Source: Prostheceraeus crozeri (Eukaryota; Platyhelminthes; Polycladida; Euryleptidae). Taken from it: a stretch of DNA of 64,000 nt. The stretch's first letter is position 1; each line of letters begins with the position of its first letter. This document shows positions 12,234-24,070 of the stretch, one piece after another. The position numbers and the translations under genes are program-made. The notes under the pieces were generated by a model. The model was not told the DNA's origin, searched no databases, and worked only from the letters and a program-made list of their open reading frames with translations. The DNA lies in the NCBI GenBank assembly GCA_907163375.1, contig CAJQUW010004766.1, positions 46,495 to 110,494 on the forward strand. The letters run 5' to 3'.

Positions 12234-13165
12234 GTGCTTGACCGCCCACGTCCCAGAAAGCGCGCGGCTTCCCTCCACACGAACCACGGTGGCATTGTGG
12301 TCGCGTCTACCCATAGTACTGCGAAGATCACCAGACTCACCTGTCCCAGCCAAGTGACATTCGAATCTCTTTGCGACCGTATCACATCCAAGTCTACGTC
12401 TGCCATCGTTATTTCCATCTATCGTACTGGCCCCAACACATCGCAGTTTTTCACCGAACTCTCCAACGTGCTAGACTCCTTCATCACCTTCAATGAGCCC
12501 CTTTTCATAGTAGGTGACCTCAACATCCACGTAGAGAAGGCTGACGACCCCACTCAAAGTCTCTTCTCAGCCTCTTCCACGCCTACGGCTTAGACTGCCG
12601 AGTGACAGGTCCTACACATGATAAAGGCGGAACTCTCGACATCGTCGCGTCAAGAACCGATCTCCCTTCCTCAGCTGTCGATGTACTTGACCCTGGATTG
12701 TCAGATCATCGCCTGATTAAGTGGTCTACATCCCTACCTCGCCCTCCACCTGTCTACCGCACCATCACCACACGCCCATGGAAATCTCTGGACAATCAGG
12801 CTCTGCAATCTGCTTTCCTCACCTCTACTCTGTGTTCCTCCCTGCCCTCTGACGTTGACGTCAATCATCTTGCTGATCTCTTCGATAACGAGGTCACTAG
12901 TGCCCTTGACTCCGTTGTCCCTCACAAGACTGTGCGCTGTCGCCCTCGAGTATCAGATCCCTGGTTTTACAACGACTGCAAGACGCTAAAGCGGCATGCC
13001 AGGCGCCTTGAAAGACTCATCAAGCGTCTCAACATGTCCGATCCTGCTGCAGCAGCCTCCGCCTCTTCTGACCTCAAAGTCGTCCGACGATCATACAAGA
13101 AGCTGACCCTTCAAAAGCATGAGGCATTTTGGAAACAGACTCGGAGAAATGGCATCCCCGTCTGA
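12234..13165 (+). pseudogene. L2-like LINE endonuclease domain
   Basis: Two frames together cover the C-terminal part of the exonuclease-endonuclease-phosphatase fold that nicks target DNA. The first, 12234-12593, carries HGGIVV, VISIYRTGP and the GDLNIHVE block (the family's GDFN motif). After a shift near 12590 the second, 12602-13165, carries GGTLDIVASR and the catalytic LSDHRLIKW block (SDH motif), then a basic linker rich in R and K (RRLERLIKRLNM). The N-terminal catalytic blocks are not visible, so the copy lacks a complete nuclease. A further shift near 13130 leads toward the reverse transcriptase. Confidence 0.8.
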
Positions 13166-13369
13166 TGTGGAACTCCATCTACACACTGATGGGCCGCGCT
13201 CACAGCAATCCGAACGCGAACATCTGCGCCGAGTCCTTCCAGCGGCACTCCTCCGAGAAGGTCAAGGTCATTCATGACAAAACAGCGAACCATCCACCTC
13301 CTGATTTCCCCCTAAGCCCCACCGACCTGCTCCTTCACTAAGTTTCAGCTGCTCACTGACTCTGACGTC

Positions 13370-14925
13370 GTTGAGATTGTTTCACACCTCCCGAACAAAC
13401 GCAGCTTTCGTGACTGGTTGCCGTCTGAACTTCTTAAGCTGAACATCGATATCCTGGCCCCCTTCATCGCTCACCTATTCAACACGTCCCTATCATCCGG
13501 ATCTTTCCCAACATCTTGGAAGGAAGCAATCATCAACCCGATCCTGAAGAAAAGCAACCCTGACCCCACTGACGTCTCTTCCTACCACCCTATCTCCAAG
13601 CTGTGCACACTCTCCAAGGTCCTTGAGCGTGCGGTGGCGCGTCAGCTTCTGAGTCATCTAAACGCCCACAGCCTCCTTCCCAATCTCCAGTCAGCGTACC
13701 GGTCCCTGCACTCCACCGAAACCGCCCTCTTGAAGGTGACGTCCGATCTTCTCTCGTCCATCGACAGCGGTGACTTGTGCCTCATTGCCCTCCTTGACCT
13801 TTCCTCTGCCTTCGACTGCGTTCACCACGACATCTTCATCCGTCGCCTTGAGTTGACTTTCGGCCTCAGTGGGGATGTCCTGTTGTGGTTCGCTTCATTT
13901 CTGCGCGACCGTAGTCAGACTGTAGTGTGTGAGTTCTCCACCTCATCCTCAGCCACATCGTCGCAGGGGGTCCCTCAAGGCTCCGTCCTTGGCCCAATCC
14001 TTTTCCTGCTTTACACCTCAGACCTTCCCAACATCATCGCCTCCCATGGCTTCTCCCTCCATCTGTATGCTGACGACATCCAAATCTACGCGTCCTGCCC
14101 ACCCTCTCAGGCTCTGGATCTCTCCTCCAAGATGAGCGACTGCCTCGCGGAGGTCCACCGCTTGCTGGCAAGTAATCGCCTTCTGCTCAACATCAGCAAG
14201 ACAGAAGTCATGTGGCTCACCTCCAAAAGACGTCGTCACCTTGCCCCACTGACTCCCACCGCCATCAACCAAGAGAGTGTGATCAGTCCATCAACTGTAG
14301 TCCGCAATCTTGGTGTGCTTCTCGACCCCTGCTTATCAATATAACCCCAGATTTCGAATATCGTCTCCAAGTGCTTCTCGACTATACATCAGCTCCGAAC
14401 CATACATCACTTCCTTCCCAGATCTGCCCTGAACACCCTCGTGGTCTCCCTAGTGCTCTCCAGACTTGATTACTGCTGCAGTCTGCTGTATGGCCTCCCT
14501 GATAACTCCCTCTCCAGAATGCAATCCGTGATGAATGCTGGAGCACGGATCCTGTTTCGTGCCCCTCCCGTGACCACATCACTCAGCTTCTCCAGTCGCT
14601 GCAGTGGCTCCCGATCCGCCATCGCATCACCTTCCGCGTGGCGGTATTTGCGTTCAAGTGCCTTCGGGGAGGAGCCCCTTCATACTTGTCGTCCCTCTTG
14701 CATCGTGTGTCCTCCATCCCTTCCCGTAAAAGTCTCCGCTCGGCCTCAGGTGACCAGCTGCCTGTCCCAACTTCCCGCCTGAAGACTGTCTGTGCCAGGG
14801 CCTTCCCGATCGCGGCTGTCCGCGTGTGGAACAGTCTGCCGGATAGTGTCAAAGCGGCTCCCTCAGTCCCTTCCTTCAAGAGGGCCCTGAAATCCGATCT
14901 CCTGCGTACTGCCTTCAGTCACTGA
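13370..14925 (+). pseudogene. L2-like LINE reverse transcriptase and C-terminus
   Basis: The longest open stretch, 13418-14344 (308 residues), holds most of the polymerase: SWKEAIINPILKK (fingers), YHPISKLCTLSKVLERAV, the LDLSSAFDCVHHDI block with the first catalytic aspartate, the SQGVPQGSVLGP box, and the YADDIQIY block with the paired catalytic aspartates near 14065-14080. Frameshifts follow near 14340 and between 14441 and 14700. The C-terminal region (14441-14925) ends WNSLPDSVKAAPSV...LLRTAFSH and a TGA stop. All catalytic aspartates survive, but the frame does not, so it is a pseudogene of fairly recent age compared with other LINEs in the window. Confidence 0.85.
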
Positions 14926-15084
14926 TGATATATTTTTATTTGTTTCTCATTTTCTAACATTTGCCTCTCTCCTGTGACGTCGATCGAATTTGTTTTGCTG
15001 CGTTTTTTTCTTGTGCCCTTGAAGTCTCTCCCCGAGACATAAATGTCACATAAATCTTTTCGTGAAATAAATAAATAAATACCA

Positions 15085-15142
15085 TCGTTCATAAAGTCCG
15101 CTGAATACTCTGCCTGCAGAGTTTCAGTTAATGAACAACTTT
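15085..15142. mobile_element. FB-1 foldback copy 2, right part
   Basis: Resumes the foldback interrupted at about 11832: CATCGTTCATAAAGTC, then CTGCCTGCAGAG, then AGTTAATGAACAAC. A GTTCA core is present on both sides of the LINE and may be a short target duplication. Confidence 0.7.
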
Positions 15143-15577
15143 ATTGCTGCATCCATTAGGATAGAAATCAATAACTTAGGTAGGAAGCATTCTTTGTCAA
15201 CTTACCCGAATGTTCGCTATCTCTCTTCTGTGTTTTCTATTCTTTGTGTAGCTAACTACATGATTAACTTTCAGTTGCTATTGCTATGATAGAGGGAATG
15301 GACTTATCTGACATGAAATGATCAACTAGATCGCGACTTTAAATGTTTTCTCTTTAGACATCGCAATCCAAGAACTTTTCTGCTGGGATAACAGCAGCTC
15401 AGACGGATCTTCTTTGAAATGTTCATCTTACAGTTATGTATCAGGGAACAAAGTTAAACGACCTCTATGTTTGAAACTCATTCTTCTTCAAATTATGCGC
15501 GTATATTTAATTCAAATATTCAATTCTTCATTTTTGCATCTAATTGTTGAATTGCTGAGGTAGAGTTTCGGCATATT

Positions 15578-15633
15578 GGGACTGTTCATTAACTAAAATT
15601 CTGCCGGCAGAACTTTGGTTAATGAACAGCCCC
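15578..15633. mobile_element. FB-1 reduced copy, 56-bp palindrome
   Basis: Only the terminal arms of FB-1 remain, joined directly: GGGACTGTTCATTAACT, the central CTGCCGGCAGA, and TTAATGAACAGCCCC. It is either an extreme internal deletion or the minimal mobile form. Confidence 0.8.
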
Positions 15634-15639
15634 TTACAT

Positions 15640-17990
15640 AGAAATCGGTTCAATGGGCTGCATCACACTTGCAAAGAAGTCGAACTTGTCATACTAGTCA
15701 GTCACAGCTGTGGGTGCAAGTGAATTAGACCACGCTGGGCTGTGACTTCTTGCACCGTTACTGTGCGACAAATGAACGCTGCACTGTGACAAATAGAAAT
15801 AAACTGGTTCTGAAGAGTTGGTTGGCTTTTTCAATTATATATCAATTAGTTCGGGCACGGGAAATTGCTATTGGCAGTGCTAACTACACTTATCTTGAGA
15901 ATACTCATGAGTTTAATAGAATAAAGACACTGTGTTTTCTTCGCGTGATTTACCTCACTGCACGTTACCATATGCGCTTTTCTTTTATTCGATGTGACAT
16001 CAATGCATGGTTCAATAAATGATTTTTATTTTAAGACTTCTAAATATACTCGTATAGAAAGCTACTTTTGCATGTCTTGTTTATTGTTTATTACTACATA
16101 GACCTGGGTGCTCCCACTTACTGCACCCGATCAGTTCAAGTTCACGAATATTGCGAACTGTTCAACCGAACTGCGCTCAGTTACACTCTTCTTAATACCA
16201 TGTTTGGCAGACTTTTGTGTCCTGCAGCATTTCATTAAACAGTTAAAAATAAAATTTCTCATTTACATGTGAGTATTTAAAAAGTTTATCATGCTTGATA
16301 GGAAAAGAATTGACAAGAAATGTTCTTCGTGGTACTAATTCAGACAGTAAACTTTGATGCAATCCGAAAAGTAATGTAATCCTGTCAAAAGAATTTACAA
16401 TGCGACTTATCATTTATGTTCTTCTCAACCACACCCATAGAAGTATTGCTGAATTCCTCGCAATTCTCAAATCCTTCGCAGTTCTACTATTTCGTTCAAA
16501 ACGTGTTATAAGGATTTTTATAATTTTGTCACATTCGGATGACAATTAATTACCTGCCAGATGGTTTATAATATGCAGTATAGTACATTTGACAACAGCA
16601 GATAACCTAATTTTTGAATTAATCCCTTTGTTCCACGTAAATTAATATTTTAAAATTATCAAAAACTGACCCGACGCGTTTCGTACCACTAACAGTATCA
16701 ACGGCTTTGAATGTGACACAAGTGTTGAAAATATGTCTTATATACACAAATCACTGGTCCAGTCAATACAACTCATCAAATCAGCTCATGACGTCTATTT
16801 AACTGCGGCATTTTCAACGCAATGTAACGTGATTCAGCCATCCTAGAAGTAATCGCTGTTTTTTTCTTGTCCAAAATCTTGTAACTAAAATCATCGATGA
16901 TCATCACTTTACCGTAATGTGGTCTAACAACTTATGTTAAGTCAATGCATTTTCTACATCTCGATTCTTGAGCCTATGCTTGTGCTCGTTGAATCTACCT
17001 AGCTCTGAAAGGTCGAAATGTTTGACCATAAATTCATAAATTACATATTTATCAGCTTTGTAATGCAACGAGATTTCTTCGTCTCATTCTCATCCAATTC
17101 CCACAGGATTCCAATGGGAAATCCCATTCACACAGGATTTTTCAAAATGCACGATTATTTCCCATAGACCAAATTTTCTTTGACAAGCTTAGCTGGCAGG
17201 AAGCCCTCAGGTTAGAGATATTCTATTCCACTGTTGGCCTACCGTGTCGATGAATGATAATTCAACATCAAGTCCTATGTTCTCCAGTGGAACTTGCTAC
17301 CCTTATGCAGCTATATATGAGTACTTGTATATAATTACATCACTTAAATCAAAGGGCTCTACATGTAGATTTACAATCCAATATGAAAAACTACCTTGCA
17401 AACTTGCATTTAACCGGCAAGCTATCTTCCTTATTAGAGGGTGCATTGTCTGAACATAGTTGAGACAAAATAAGTTTTGCTTAAAATAGTTAAAAACACT
17501 ATATCAAAATATGAAGCATAATATCAACATGACAGGCCTACTAGGGATACATACAACACTCCTACCAGCCGATGCCAGTGGATAACTTACTTACATGATA
17601 GTGGATAACTTTCTGTTCGTGAGATGCCGGTACCTATTCAATCTGAATGGAAACATGTCTCTGTAGTAGGCATAAGTACATGTATTCGAGTTTGAAAATA
17701 CACTAGAGCATTCACATGTCAAAAACAGAAATTTCATTCTGACACATTTTCATTATATCTCTTACGTACATGTACATTAAAGCATGCGCCACGCAGTCTT
17801 CTTTCTCTTAATCAAGCTTAGAAATTTACTATCGTTTATTTAACATATATTTATTTATTTTACATTATATTACTTGCAAGCATTAAGCATACATTACGTT
17901 GTTTTCTATTGCTCAATTCAATTTAAGATTTAAAGCCTCTGTTGCAGTAAAGCGGTAGTTATGATAAAAATAATGTGAATGTCTTGAATG
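15640..17990. other. Unassigned AT-rich DNA
   Basis: A 90-residue plus frame at 15750-16022 and a 69-residue frame at 17244-17453 are open, but neither resembles a known family. At 17097-17140 the ATTCCCA/TGGGAAT motif repeats, and it reappears at 19395-19455 beyond the next LINE. No transposon ends were identified. Confidence 0.45.
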
Positions 17991-18004
17991 TGAATGTGAA
18001 GATT

Positions 18005-19145
18005 CTTCTTCTAGAGCCGTTCGCATAATGTCTGCTGATTTTTCGAAAGCCTTCGATAAGCTTTTACATAGTCATATCATTAATGCATGTTTTCGATTTC
18101 ATTTTTCATTTTTCATTATTCGATGGATCTCCAGTTTTTCGCTGAGAGATTTCAACGTGTGTTTTTGAAAGATAATGTGTCTTCATGGACGCGCATAATA
18201 AGTGGCGCTCCTCAGTGGAAGTATTTTAGGTCCGCTTCTTTTTTGTCTGGTCGCTGACAGCCTTCTTCCTGTATGCAACAATACATAGGTTATTAAATAT
18301 GCGGACGATGTTACCTTTCTACATTTTGTTCGGTCAACAGGGGATGATAATCTGCAGAGTGAATTGTCTAATCTTGTTAATTGGTCTTGTTCAATGAATC
18401 TTTCCTGAATTTTCAGAAATCCTGTGTTATGAATATCATTACTAAGAGAAATCTTGTGTTAAATGAAATTTACTTACCTGACGCTGGATGTTTGCAAACT
18501 GTTTCGAGCATGCCCCTTTTGGGAGTGATTTTTCACGACGACTTGGGATGGAACCTGCATATTGACAATGTTGTTCAGAAAGCTTGCAAACGTACGTGTA
18601 TCTTTTTGATGTACAATCTTCGCAAGTCAGGCTGCTCTTGTAAAATTATGTTTAGTTGTTATACTGCTTTTGTAAGATCTGTTTTGCTCTTTGGCTATCC
18701 ATGTGTATGTAATGCTCCTGAGTACCTGCTTTCGAAACTGGTTCAGTTTGAGAAACGTGTGCTACGTATCATTGGGTCTTGCCATGGGTTTCCTTCACTC
18801 TTTGATGTTGCTCACAAAACTTGTGAAAAATTGTTGTCTGATGTAATTAAGTATGAGCAGCATCCACTACGTGTCATGTTTCAATATGTTGCAGGCAGAT
18901 CTGTTCGCTCTAAGAACTACTGGCATGAGCCTTTGGCAAAAACCAAGCGTTTTAAACAATCCTTTATAAGATTTTGTAAATAGTACTTTATACTTTTTTA
19001 CCCTCTCTTGTGTTTTGTAATTTCATGTATGTTGGTAACCATTGCTATTTCTTTGTCGTATAACTTTGTCGTCCTCCGTTTATTCTGTATGCGCTCACCT
19101 ATTGTATTCATACCAGTGGGGCAATAAAGACATTATTATTATTAA
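18005..19145 (+). pseudogene. CR1-like LINE, 5'-truncated
   Basis: A reverse transcriptase remnant. At 18030-18060 the ADFSKAFDKL block gives the first catalytic aspartate. At about 18205-18245 a damaged GAPQ...LGP box follows, then KYADDVTFLHF at about 18295 with both palm aspartates. The 200-residue frame 18381-18983 covers the thumb and C-terminus: LLGVIFHDDLGWNLHID, then ACKRTCIFLMYNLRKSG, then LVQFEKRVLRIIG, all characteristic of the region after the palm in CR1/Rex-type LINEs. It ends with TAG at 18981-18983 and an (ATT)n tail near 19129-19144, the normal microsatellite-like LINE end. No endonuclease is present. Confidence 0.8.
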
Positions 19146-19925
19146 TGTCCAGTGCACATGCACATTTTCAATCATGCCATGCCATAACTTTCTCTAGAAA
19201 ATTATGATAACTTTAATTTATTAATTTAATTTTATTTAATTTTATGATAACTTTTTAAATTATGATAATTATGATAACTCATAGTATCACATCTTGCATG
19301 ATATTTCGACAAATTTTTGTATAACATCTATGAAAGCACAAAGCACAGTTGCGAAAACATTATTCACTTCTAATTGAGCATGTCGCATTTTTGTGGGAAT
19401 TCCCATTATTGAAATTGTTATTCCCAACCCATTGGAATTCCATGGAGAATCCCACTCCCACGGCAGGCATGACGTTTATCCTTGCAATTAAATTTTGGAC
19501 CGATTGTTAGACCGATTTTGGGAAGATTGGACCGATTACAAGTACACTCATTGCTGGATTTTCATTTAAATGCTGTTGCTAATTTTTTCCAGTTTTTGAT
19601 GTGGTGCGCACAAGTGTAATATCTATTCTTTGATGTATTGATTTTACTTAGCGACTTTTCCCAACATAGTAAAGGGAAGAGTGACTTCGCTATTTCTTTC
19701 GCTATTATTTACGTTGATTTTATCATATTTTAATCATCCACATTATCGATATGGAGACCATTGATCTCTAACCTATTTTCCGTGGATTTTGGTGCTTTAG
19801 ACATATCAGACGCATCAGAACATCTGTTTTGAACAGACCGAAAATTACTGTCAACAAAAGCATCTTTTGGCCTTTTTATTATTAACCTTTAGCATAGTTA
19901 TATTTTTACATTTTATATATAGTAT
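19146..19925. other. AT-rich low-complexity DNA
   Basis: 19200-19280 is a degenerate TTTAATTT/ATGATAA repeat. 19395-19455 repeats GGAATTCCCA-type motifs. Nothing coding was seen. Confidence 0.5.
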
Positions 19926-19929
19926 ATTA

Positions 19930-19956
19930 TACTTTATATATATATATATATATAAT

Positions 19957-19990
<34 letters not shown>

Positions 19991-19998
19991 ATATATAG
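19930..19998. repeat. (TA)n microsatellite
   Basis: An almost pure run of alternating T and A, broken by single-base slips. The 74-residue minus frame that crosses it is an artefact of the repeat. Confidence 0.95.
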
Positions 19999-20039
19999 AA
20001 ATAGAAATGAAAAGCACCAAAAATGGAGAAATATATAGT

Positions 20040-20170
20040 AATTATCGTGACCAAAGAGAGTATAAATGAAAAGACCAATAGTAACTAAAATGCCCGACCG
20101 GTTTCTGCCTGGAGCATACGGTGTAACTCTAACCCCCTGGAGGCAATGCAACGAGTATATTGTCTTGTTT
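20040..20170 (-). mobile_element. Possible Penelope-like 3' tail
   Basis: On the minus strand the segment reads CTCCAGGCAGAAACCGGTCG, similar to the AAACCGGTCG tail that follows the Penelope-like ORF near 27600. Tails of the form 'GAAACCGGTC' are common at 3' ends of such elements. No linked coding sequence is visible here, so the call is tentative. Confidence 0.3.
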
Positions 20171-20394
20171 CCCAGTAGGCAGAGACCTGAACGAACTCAG
20201 CTATCTTTAATTCACTTTATTTAATGTAAACTTTGTCTTCTTCTTTGTGTCTGCTATGAGATGTCACATGAAATAAAAGTTTTAACATGCATGTAATAGG
20301 TCCCTGTAAATGTGAGTTGCTTGCAGAAAATCAAATCGACTTTGTTTTGCTTTTGTTGCCCAAGCAACAAGTGGTTCAACGATGCTGTTTAGGC

Positions 20395-21380
20395 TGTTCT
20401 TCTTGGAGACAATTTAGAATCAGTTCCTTGATTCGCAAGTCTTTCGTCGATGCAATTTCCCCGACAAGGCTGATATACGAATTGATGGTGAACAGTGAAC
20501 ATCTTGGTGGTGCGTTGAGATTCCCAAATGACTTAGTCTTACTTACATCAAGCCCGTCTGAGTTGCAACGAGTTGTTTCACCAACTAAACAGTGAGAGCA
20601 AGAAAGTTGGAATCAATATCAACATCAATAAAACAAAAATAATGACGAATGTAGCCGAAATTCCAATCAGAATTGAACAGGAAGAAATTTTATATGTATA
20701 GCCGAATACGCATACCTCGGACAAATCGTCGCTTTCAAAGACAGACAGAACAAGGAAATTGGCAAGCGTATACAGAACCCGTGGAACACTTCTTGGCAAC
20801 TTCGCAACTATATGATCTCGAGACAGATCAAATTGGTACACCGACGACGATTATTCAATATCCATGTTCTTCCTGCAGTGTTATGTGGAGCACAAGCATG
20901 GTCATTAACAGCAAACCAACAGGAGAGACTAAGAGTCACACAAAGAGGAATGGAGAGGAGAATGTTAGAAGTAACGAGAAAGGACAGGATCAGAAACAAG
21001 GTGATAGATAAAACGATGGACAGCCGTGGAGAATGTAATACAAACAGCGGGAAATCTAATGTGGAGTTGGGCCGGTCACCTCTTAAAGAAAACTGACAAT
21101 CGATGGACTGTACGCGTACGGAATGGGCACCGAGAGACGGCGGAAAAACGAGGAACGACAAAACGGAGGTGGCCAGACGAGCTGCTCAACGATCTTCTCG
21201 AGATTTGCGAGATGTCAGGACGTCGTCTGTGGTCCAGACCTGACGACGGGGGAGGGAGGCCATTTTCTTGAACGGATGAAAAGGCTACAGCAAGCAGTAA
21301 GTAAGTGGCCCAAAATAAACCTATTACCTGTAATGAAGGGACATCTAGCTCGAAATGGGAAGATTGCTCGTCGATGATGG
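20395..21380 (+). pseudogene. RTE-like LINE reverse transcriptase, 3' part
   Basis: The palm region (about 20480-20600) reads LGGALRFPNDLVLLTSSPSELQ, where the usual FADD box has become FPND. Next come GININIDKTKIMTN (20610-20650) and, after a shift, YMISRQIKLVHRRRLFNIHV, CGAQAWSLTANQQ and GMERRMLEVTRKDR (20812-21000). After another shift come WSWAGHLLKK and RRWPDELL (21055-21190). This order and wording match the C-terminal half of RTE-clade LINEs, as in the better copy at 60-61 kb. The loss of a catalytic aspartate and several frameshifts show it is dead. The 5' two thirds are absent. Confidence 0.75.
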
Positions 21381-21877
21381 CGCTATCTTGAGGAAAGTAG
21401 GATTTCCTCAGAAAAGAGGTTTGTTATATCATCGACCCTGCTGGTAGCAAACGTTGTAGGGCCTCCTTCACTACAATTCATAATATGGGCAGGATGCTGC
21501 AAACCTTGTTGGGATTCGACTCCAACGTTTCCAATCTTCGACAGTGGGGATTTCTACTGTAGTAGAAAATTTAACTAAAGAAATATATGACATATTGTAC
21601 TGTATAAGTAAATCTTAAGTATACCTACATATTCGCGCATAGTCCTTCTATTCACGCATTTTAGGTATTGATGGGGCACATAATTGATCAGGCACCGAGA
21701 TATTTTACCGCTTGCAATAAGACAATTCATAATGTCCAACTCCCGGGAAATAAAATTTTGGTCTCGAGGTGATAATAAAGTTTATTCCAATAAAACCGTG
21801 ACGGGCCTTTGGCGTGCTGCGCCTTCTGAGGTCGATAGTATAGCGGTCTACTTATACTCCGACCTACTAGTCAGCGT
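21381..21877. other. Non-coding, probably LINE tail then unassigned
   Basis: Follows the RTE-like LINE directly. The first few tens of bases may be its untranslated end. No features beyond that. Confidence 0.35.
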
Positions 21878-22002
21878 TTACTAGTCACCACATATCTATT
21901 TATCAGACGGTACAGTAACCAAATTACTGTACAAATTACTAGTCACCGCTTACTAGTCACCACATATCTATTTATCAGACGGTACAGTAACCAAATTACT
22001 GT
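21878..22002. repeat. Two-copy tandem duplication, about 72-bp period
   Basis: A unit of about 53 bases beginning TTACTAGTCACC and ending CAAATTACTGT occurs at 21878-21930 and again at 21949-22002 with practically no differences. The two units are separated by a partial third TTACTAGTCACCG. The near-identity implies a recent duplication. Confidence 0.85.
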
Positions 22003-22870
22003 TTTTGAGGAAAGTATTTCTTTTTTTCTTGATTCGGCTCAAATGTCTCTATTTTCTATTGCATCTAATTGTCCTTGCAAAACACGTTTAGTTTATATTT
22101 TAAACAATTTCAAATTATCCTCTTTTTCAGGTGTCATACGAGGTGGCATGCTAACCGCATTTTTGACAATGCATATTTTTAACCGGTATGTCTAGCTTAT
22201 TGTCATTACTTGTTCTTAAAACGATGAGACCATCTCAATTTATGCGCTAAATTATCAATCATAATCTTATTATCATTTACGAAATCTGTATCAATGTTGT
22301 GGGGCAAACGATATCTCGGGCCATTACTCAAACAGTTACTGATGTCACTGAGGATCAGAATGCCTGTTTCAATTGTTAAACGCAATTGTCAATTGTTACT
22401 ATCACAATTGTCTAGAGTTTTGAGGAGATGATTTATCTTCATTTTTCTTTTTTCACGAATAAAAACTATCCTACCGGATGTACCATGAAGATGAACCAAT
22501 GTCTCAAGAAGCAATTTAATGTACTCAACATCACATAGCTAGAAATCCAGTCTTTACTTGACTGGATACTTTACGTGTTGTAAGTACCGAATCAATTGAA
22601 AAGTATTAAACATTATTTCTGCCACGATCTAAGACAATGCATAGATTTCTACTTATTATCAAATATTTTTATTGTGATTGGCTAAGTTTCAATGGCTACT
22701 TGGTTAACTTTTGGTGGGACTTGGAAACTTTATTGTGGGATAAAAGTACTGTGAAGCAGAATATTATCGAACAAAACCACGGATATTGGTGGAATATGAC
22801 CATGAGTGCAACCGGTATTATTGGTCTAGCTGCTTATTGTCACGACAATAGAAATTATACCGCATCGATA
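22003..22870. other. Unassigned AT-rich DNA
   Basis: An 80-residue plus frame at 22637-22879 is rich in Trp and Tyr but matches no family I know. No repeats were seen. Confidence 0.45.
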
Positions 22871-22874
22871 GATA

Positions 22875-23013
22875 AATAAGCCTTGCTGCTATTTAATTTT
22901 CAATTTTTTTATGTTTCATCAAGAATGAGCATGACGATTTTTGAATTCCTGATGACATAGTTAACCACGAAATATAGAATATAAATTATTAATTGAATAG
23001 CAGCAAGGCTTAT
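22875..23013. repeat. Short inverted-repeat element (about 139 bp)
   Basis: AATAAGCCTTGCTGCTATTT at 22875 is repeated in reverse complement as AATAGCAGCAAGGCTTAT ending at 23013. The arms are about 23 bp with one mismatch and the core is about 90 bp of AT-rich DNA. It could be a very small MITE or a chance-preserved hairpin. No target duplication is evident. Confidence 0.65.
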
Positions 23014-24070
23014 GTATCTTTACTAAAAGCTAGGGAACATCAACTGTTGCTTTATATTTCATTACATGCCGTATCGATATAAATTAATAAAACAATCTTT
23101 AATAAAAGGGCAAGAGTTTTAGAAAATCGGACAAAGTCCAATGGAAACGATTTCTACAACAAATAATTGCAGCAGCAGCGAATCACAAGACGTTAGTCAA
23201 TTCGCACACCTTCACCCGGAATGTTAAAACATTCCAAATATATTATGAAAGATAAAAGTTGCAATTTTCAAACGGTCCTTCTTTTAATGACTTGTTGAGG
23301 GTGTCAGGGTTGGTCTGCTTCACCCACATTGTATACTGATGAGGCGCCCTGGTTATCTTGCTAGAATGTCTCTGAGATTTGTTGCAGGAAACATTAATGG
23401 TATAAACTGATAATGGCTCATGTTATAAAATTCGTCGGTCGAATCCAGGTAATCAGGTCAGCATCCAAAATGTTAATTGAACACTAGGAGATTGTCACCC
23501 AGCAATACACAAATCGAAATTGAAGCGAAAGTTGTAGTACAAGGAAAACGTGTGTCAATCACACAGGGACAAATGATGTTGCCTAACTGTTGCAGCAGCA
23601 GTGATGGATGAAGTGAAATTCTGTTTATTAATGAAGGAATTTGTTCAAAGAAAGTGAAGTTCATTTGCCATTTACATATAATGTAATTGGGAAATTTGTC
23701 TGATTGCGACATGCAATTAGTAAGCTTATTCCGTTCATTTCACTGCTGCCAGAATCTGTGAAGAAGGTGTTTTTGCAATGAATAAGATAGTCTTCGATAG
23801 TCTAAGATAGTTTCGTAAGCATGCGTAAGCGCCCTCAAATGTCCTACATTGTTGCCCGAAAAATCTATGTTAATACTATTGTGCGTAATTGAAATGAACT
23901 GGGCAGCAATGTAGGAAAACCGCGGGTTACAATGCTATGAATACGCATATAGATATACGCTGATTGAGATTTCAAAAATGTCTTTCACATGCATAGATAG
24001 AGAAATCATCATTACGGGATACATTGTTGCCTTTATTTTTCCACATTGTACCATAGCTCAGTTACGCACA
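23014..24070. other. Unassigned DNA with one small hairpin
   Basis: CCTACATTGTTGCCCG near 23841 pairs with GGGCAGCAATGTAGG near 23900, a hairpin of about 15 bp with a 45-base loop. Frames at 23473-23712 (minus) and 23978-24166 (plus) are short and unrecognised. Confidence 0.45.

Larger units (their letters stand above)
11833..15084 (+). mobile_element. L2-like LINE, 5'-truncated and decayed
   Basis: A non-LTR retrotransposon with endonuclease and reverse transcriptase on the plus strand. It is much richer in GC than the surrounding DNA. In order it has an apurinic-type endonuclease C-terminal half (12234-13140), a reverse transcriptase (about 13370-14340), a C-terminal connection region ending at the stop at 14923, and a short untranslated tail ending in an (AAAT)n run at about 15066-15084. 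The clade call rests on the SAYRSLHSTETALLKV stretch, the GVPQGSVLGPILF box and the WNSLPDSVK-like C-terminus, all typical of L2/CR1 relatives. It is inserted in an FB-1 foldback copy. The leftmost 400 bases are probably 5' untranslated or unrecognisable endonuclease. Confidence 0.85.

Noticed and set aside
12734-14879. Minus-strand frames inside the L2-like LINE
   Set aside because: They are antisense shadows of the endonuclease and reverse-transcriptase frames.
17097-19455. ATTCCCA repeats on both sides of the CR1-like LINE as a possible transposon boundary
   Set aside because: The words are short, degenerate and not arranged as clear terminal repeats.
19927-20151. 74-residue minus frame rich in Ile/Tyr
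   Set aside because: It translates the (TA)n microsatellite and has no coding signal.
23841-23915. 15-bp hairpin with CCTACATTGTTGCCCG arms as a microRNA
   Set aside because: The loop is about 45 bases and the stem is short; not distinctive enough to call.
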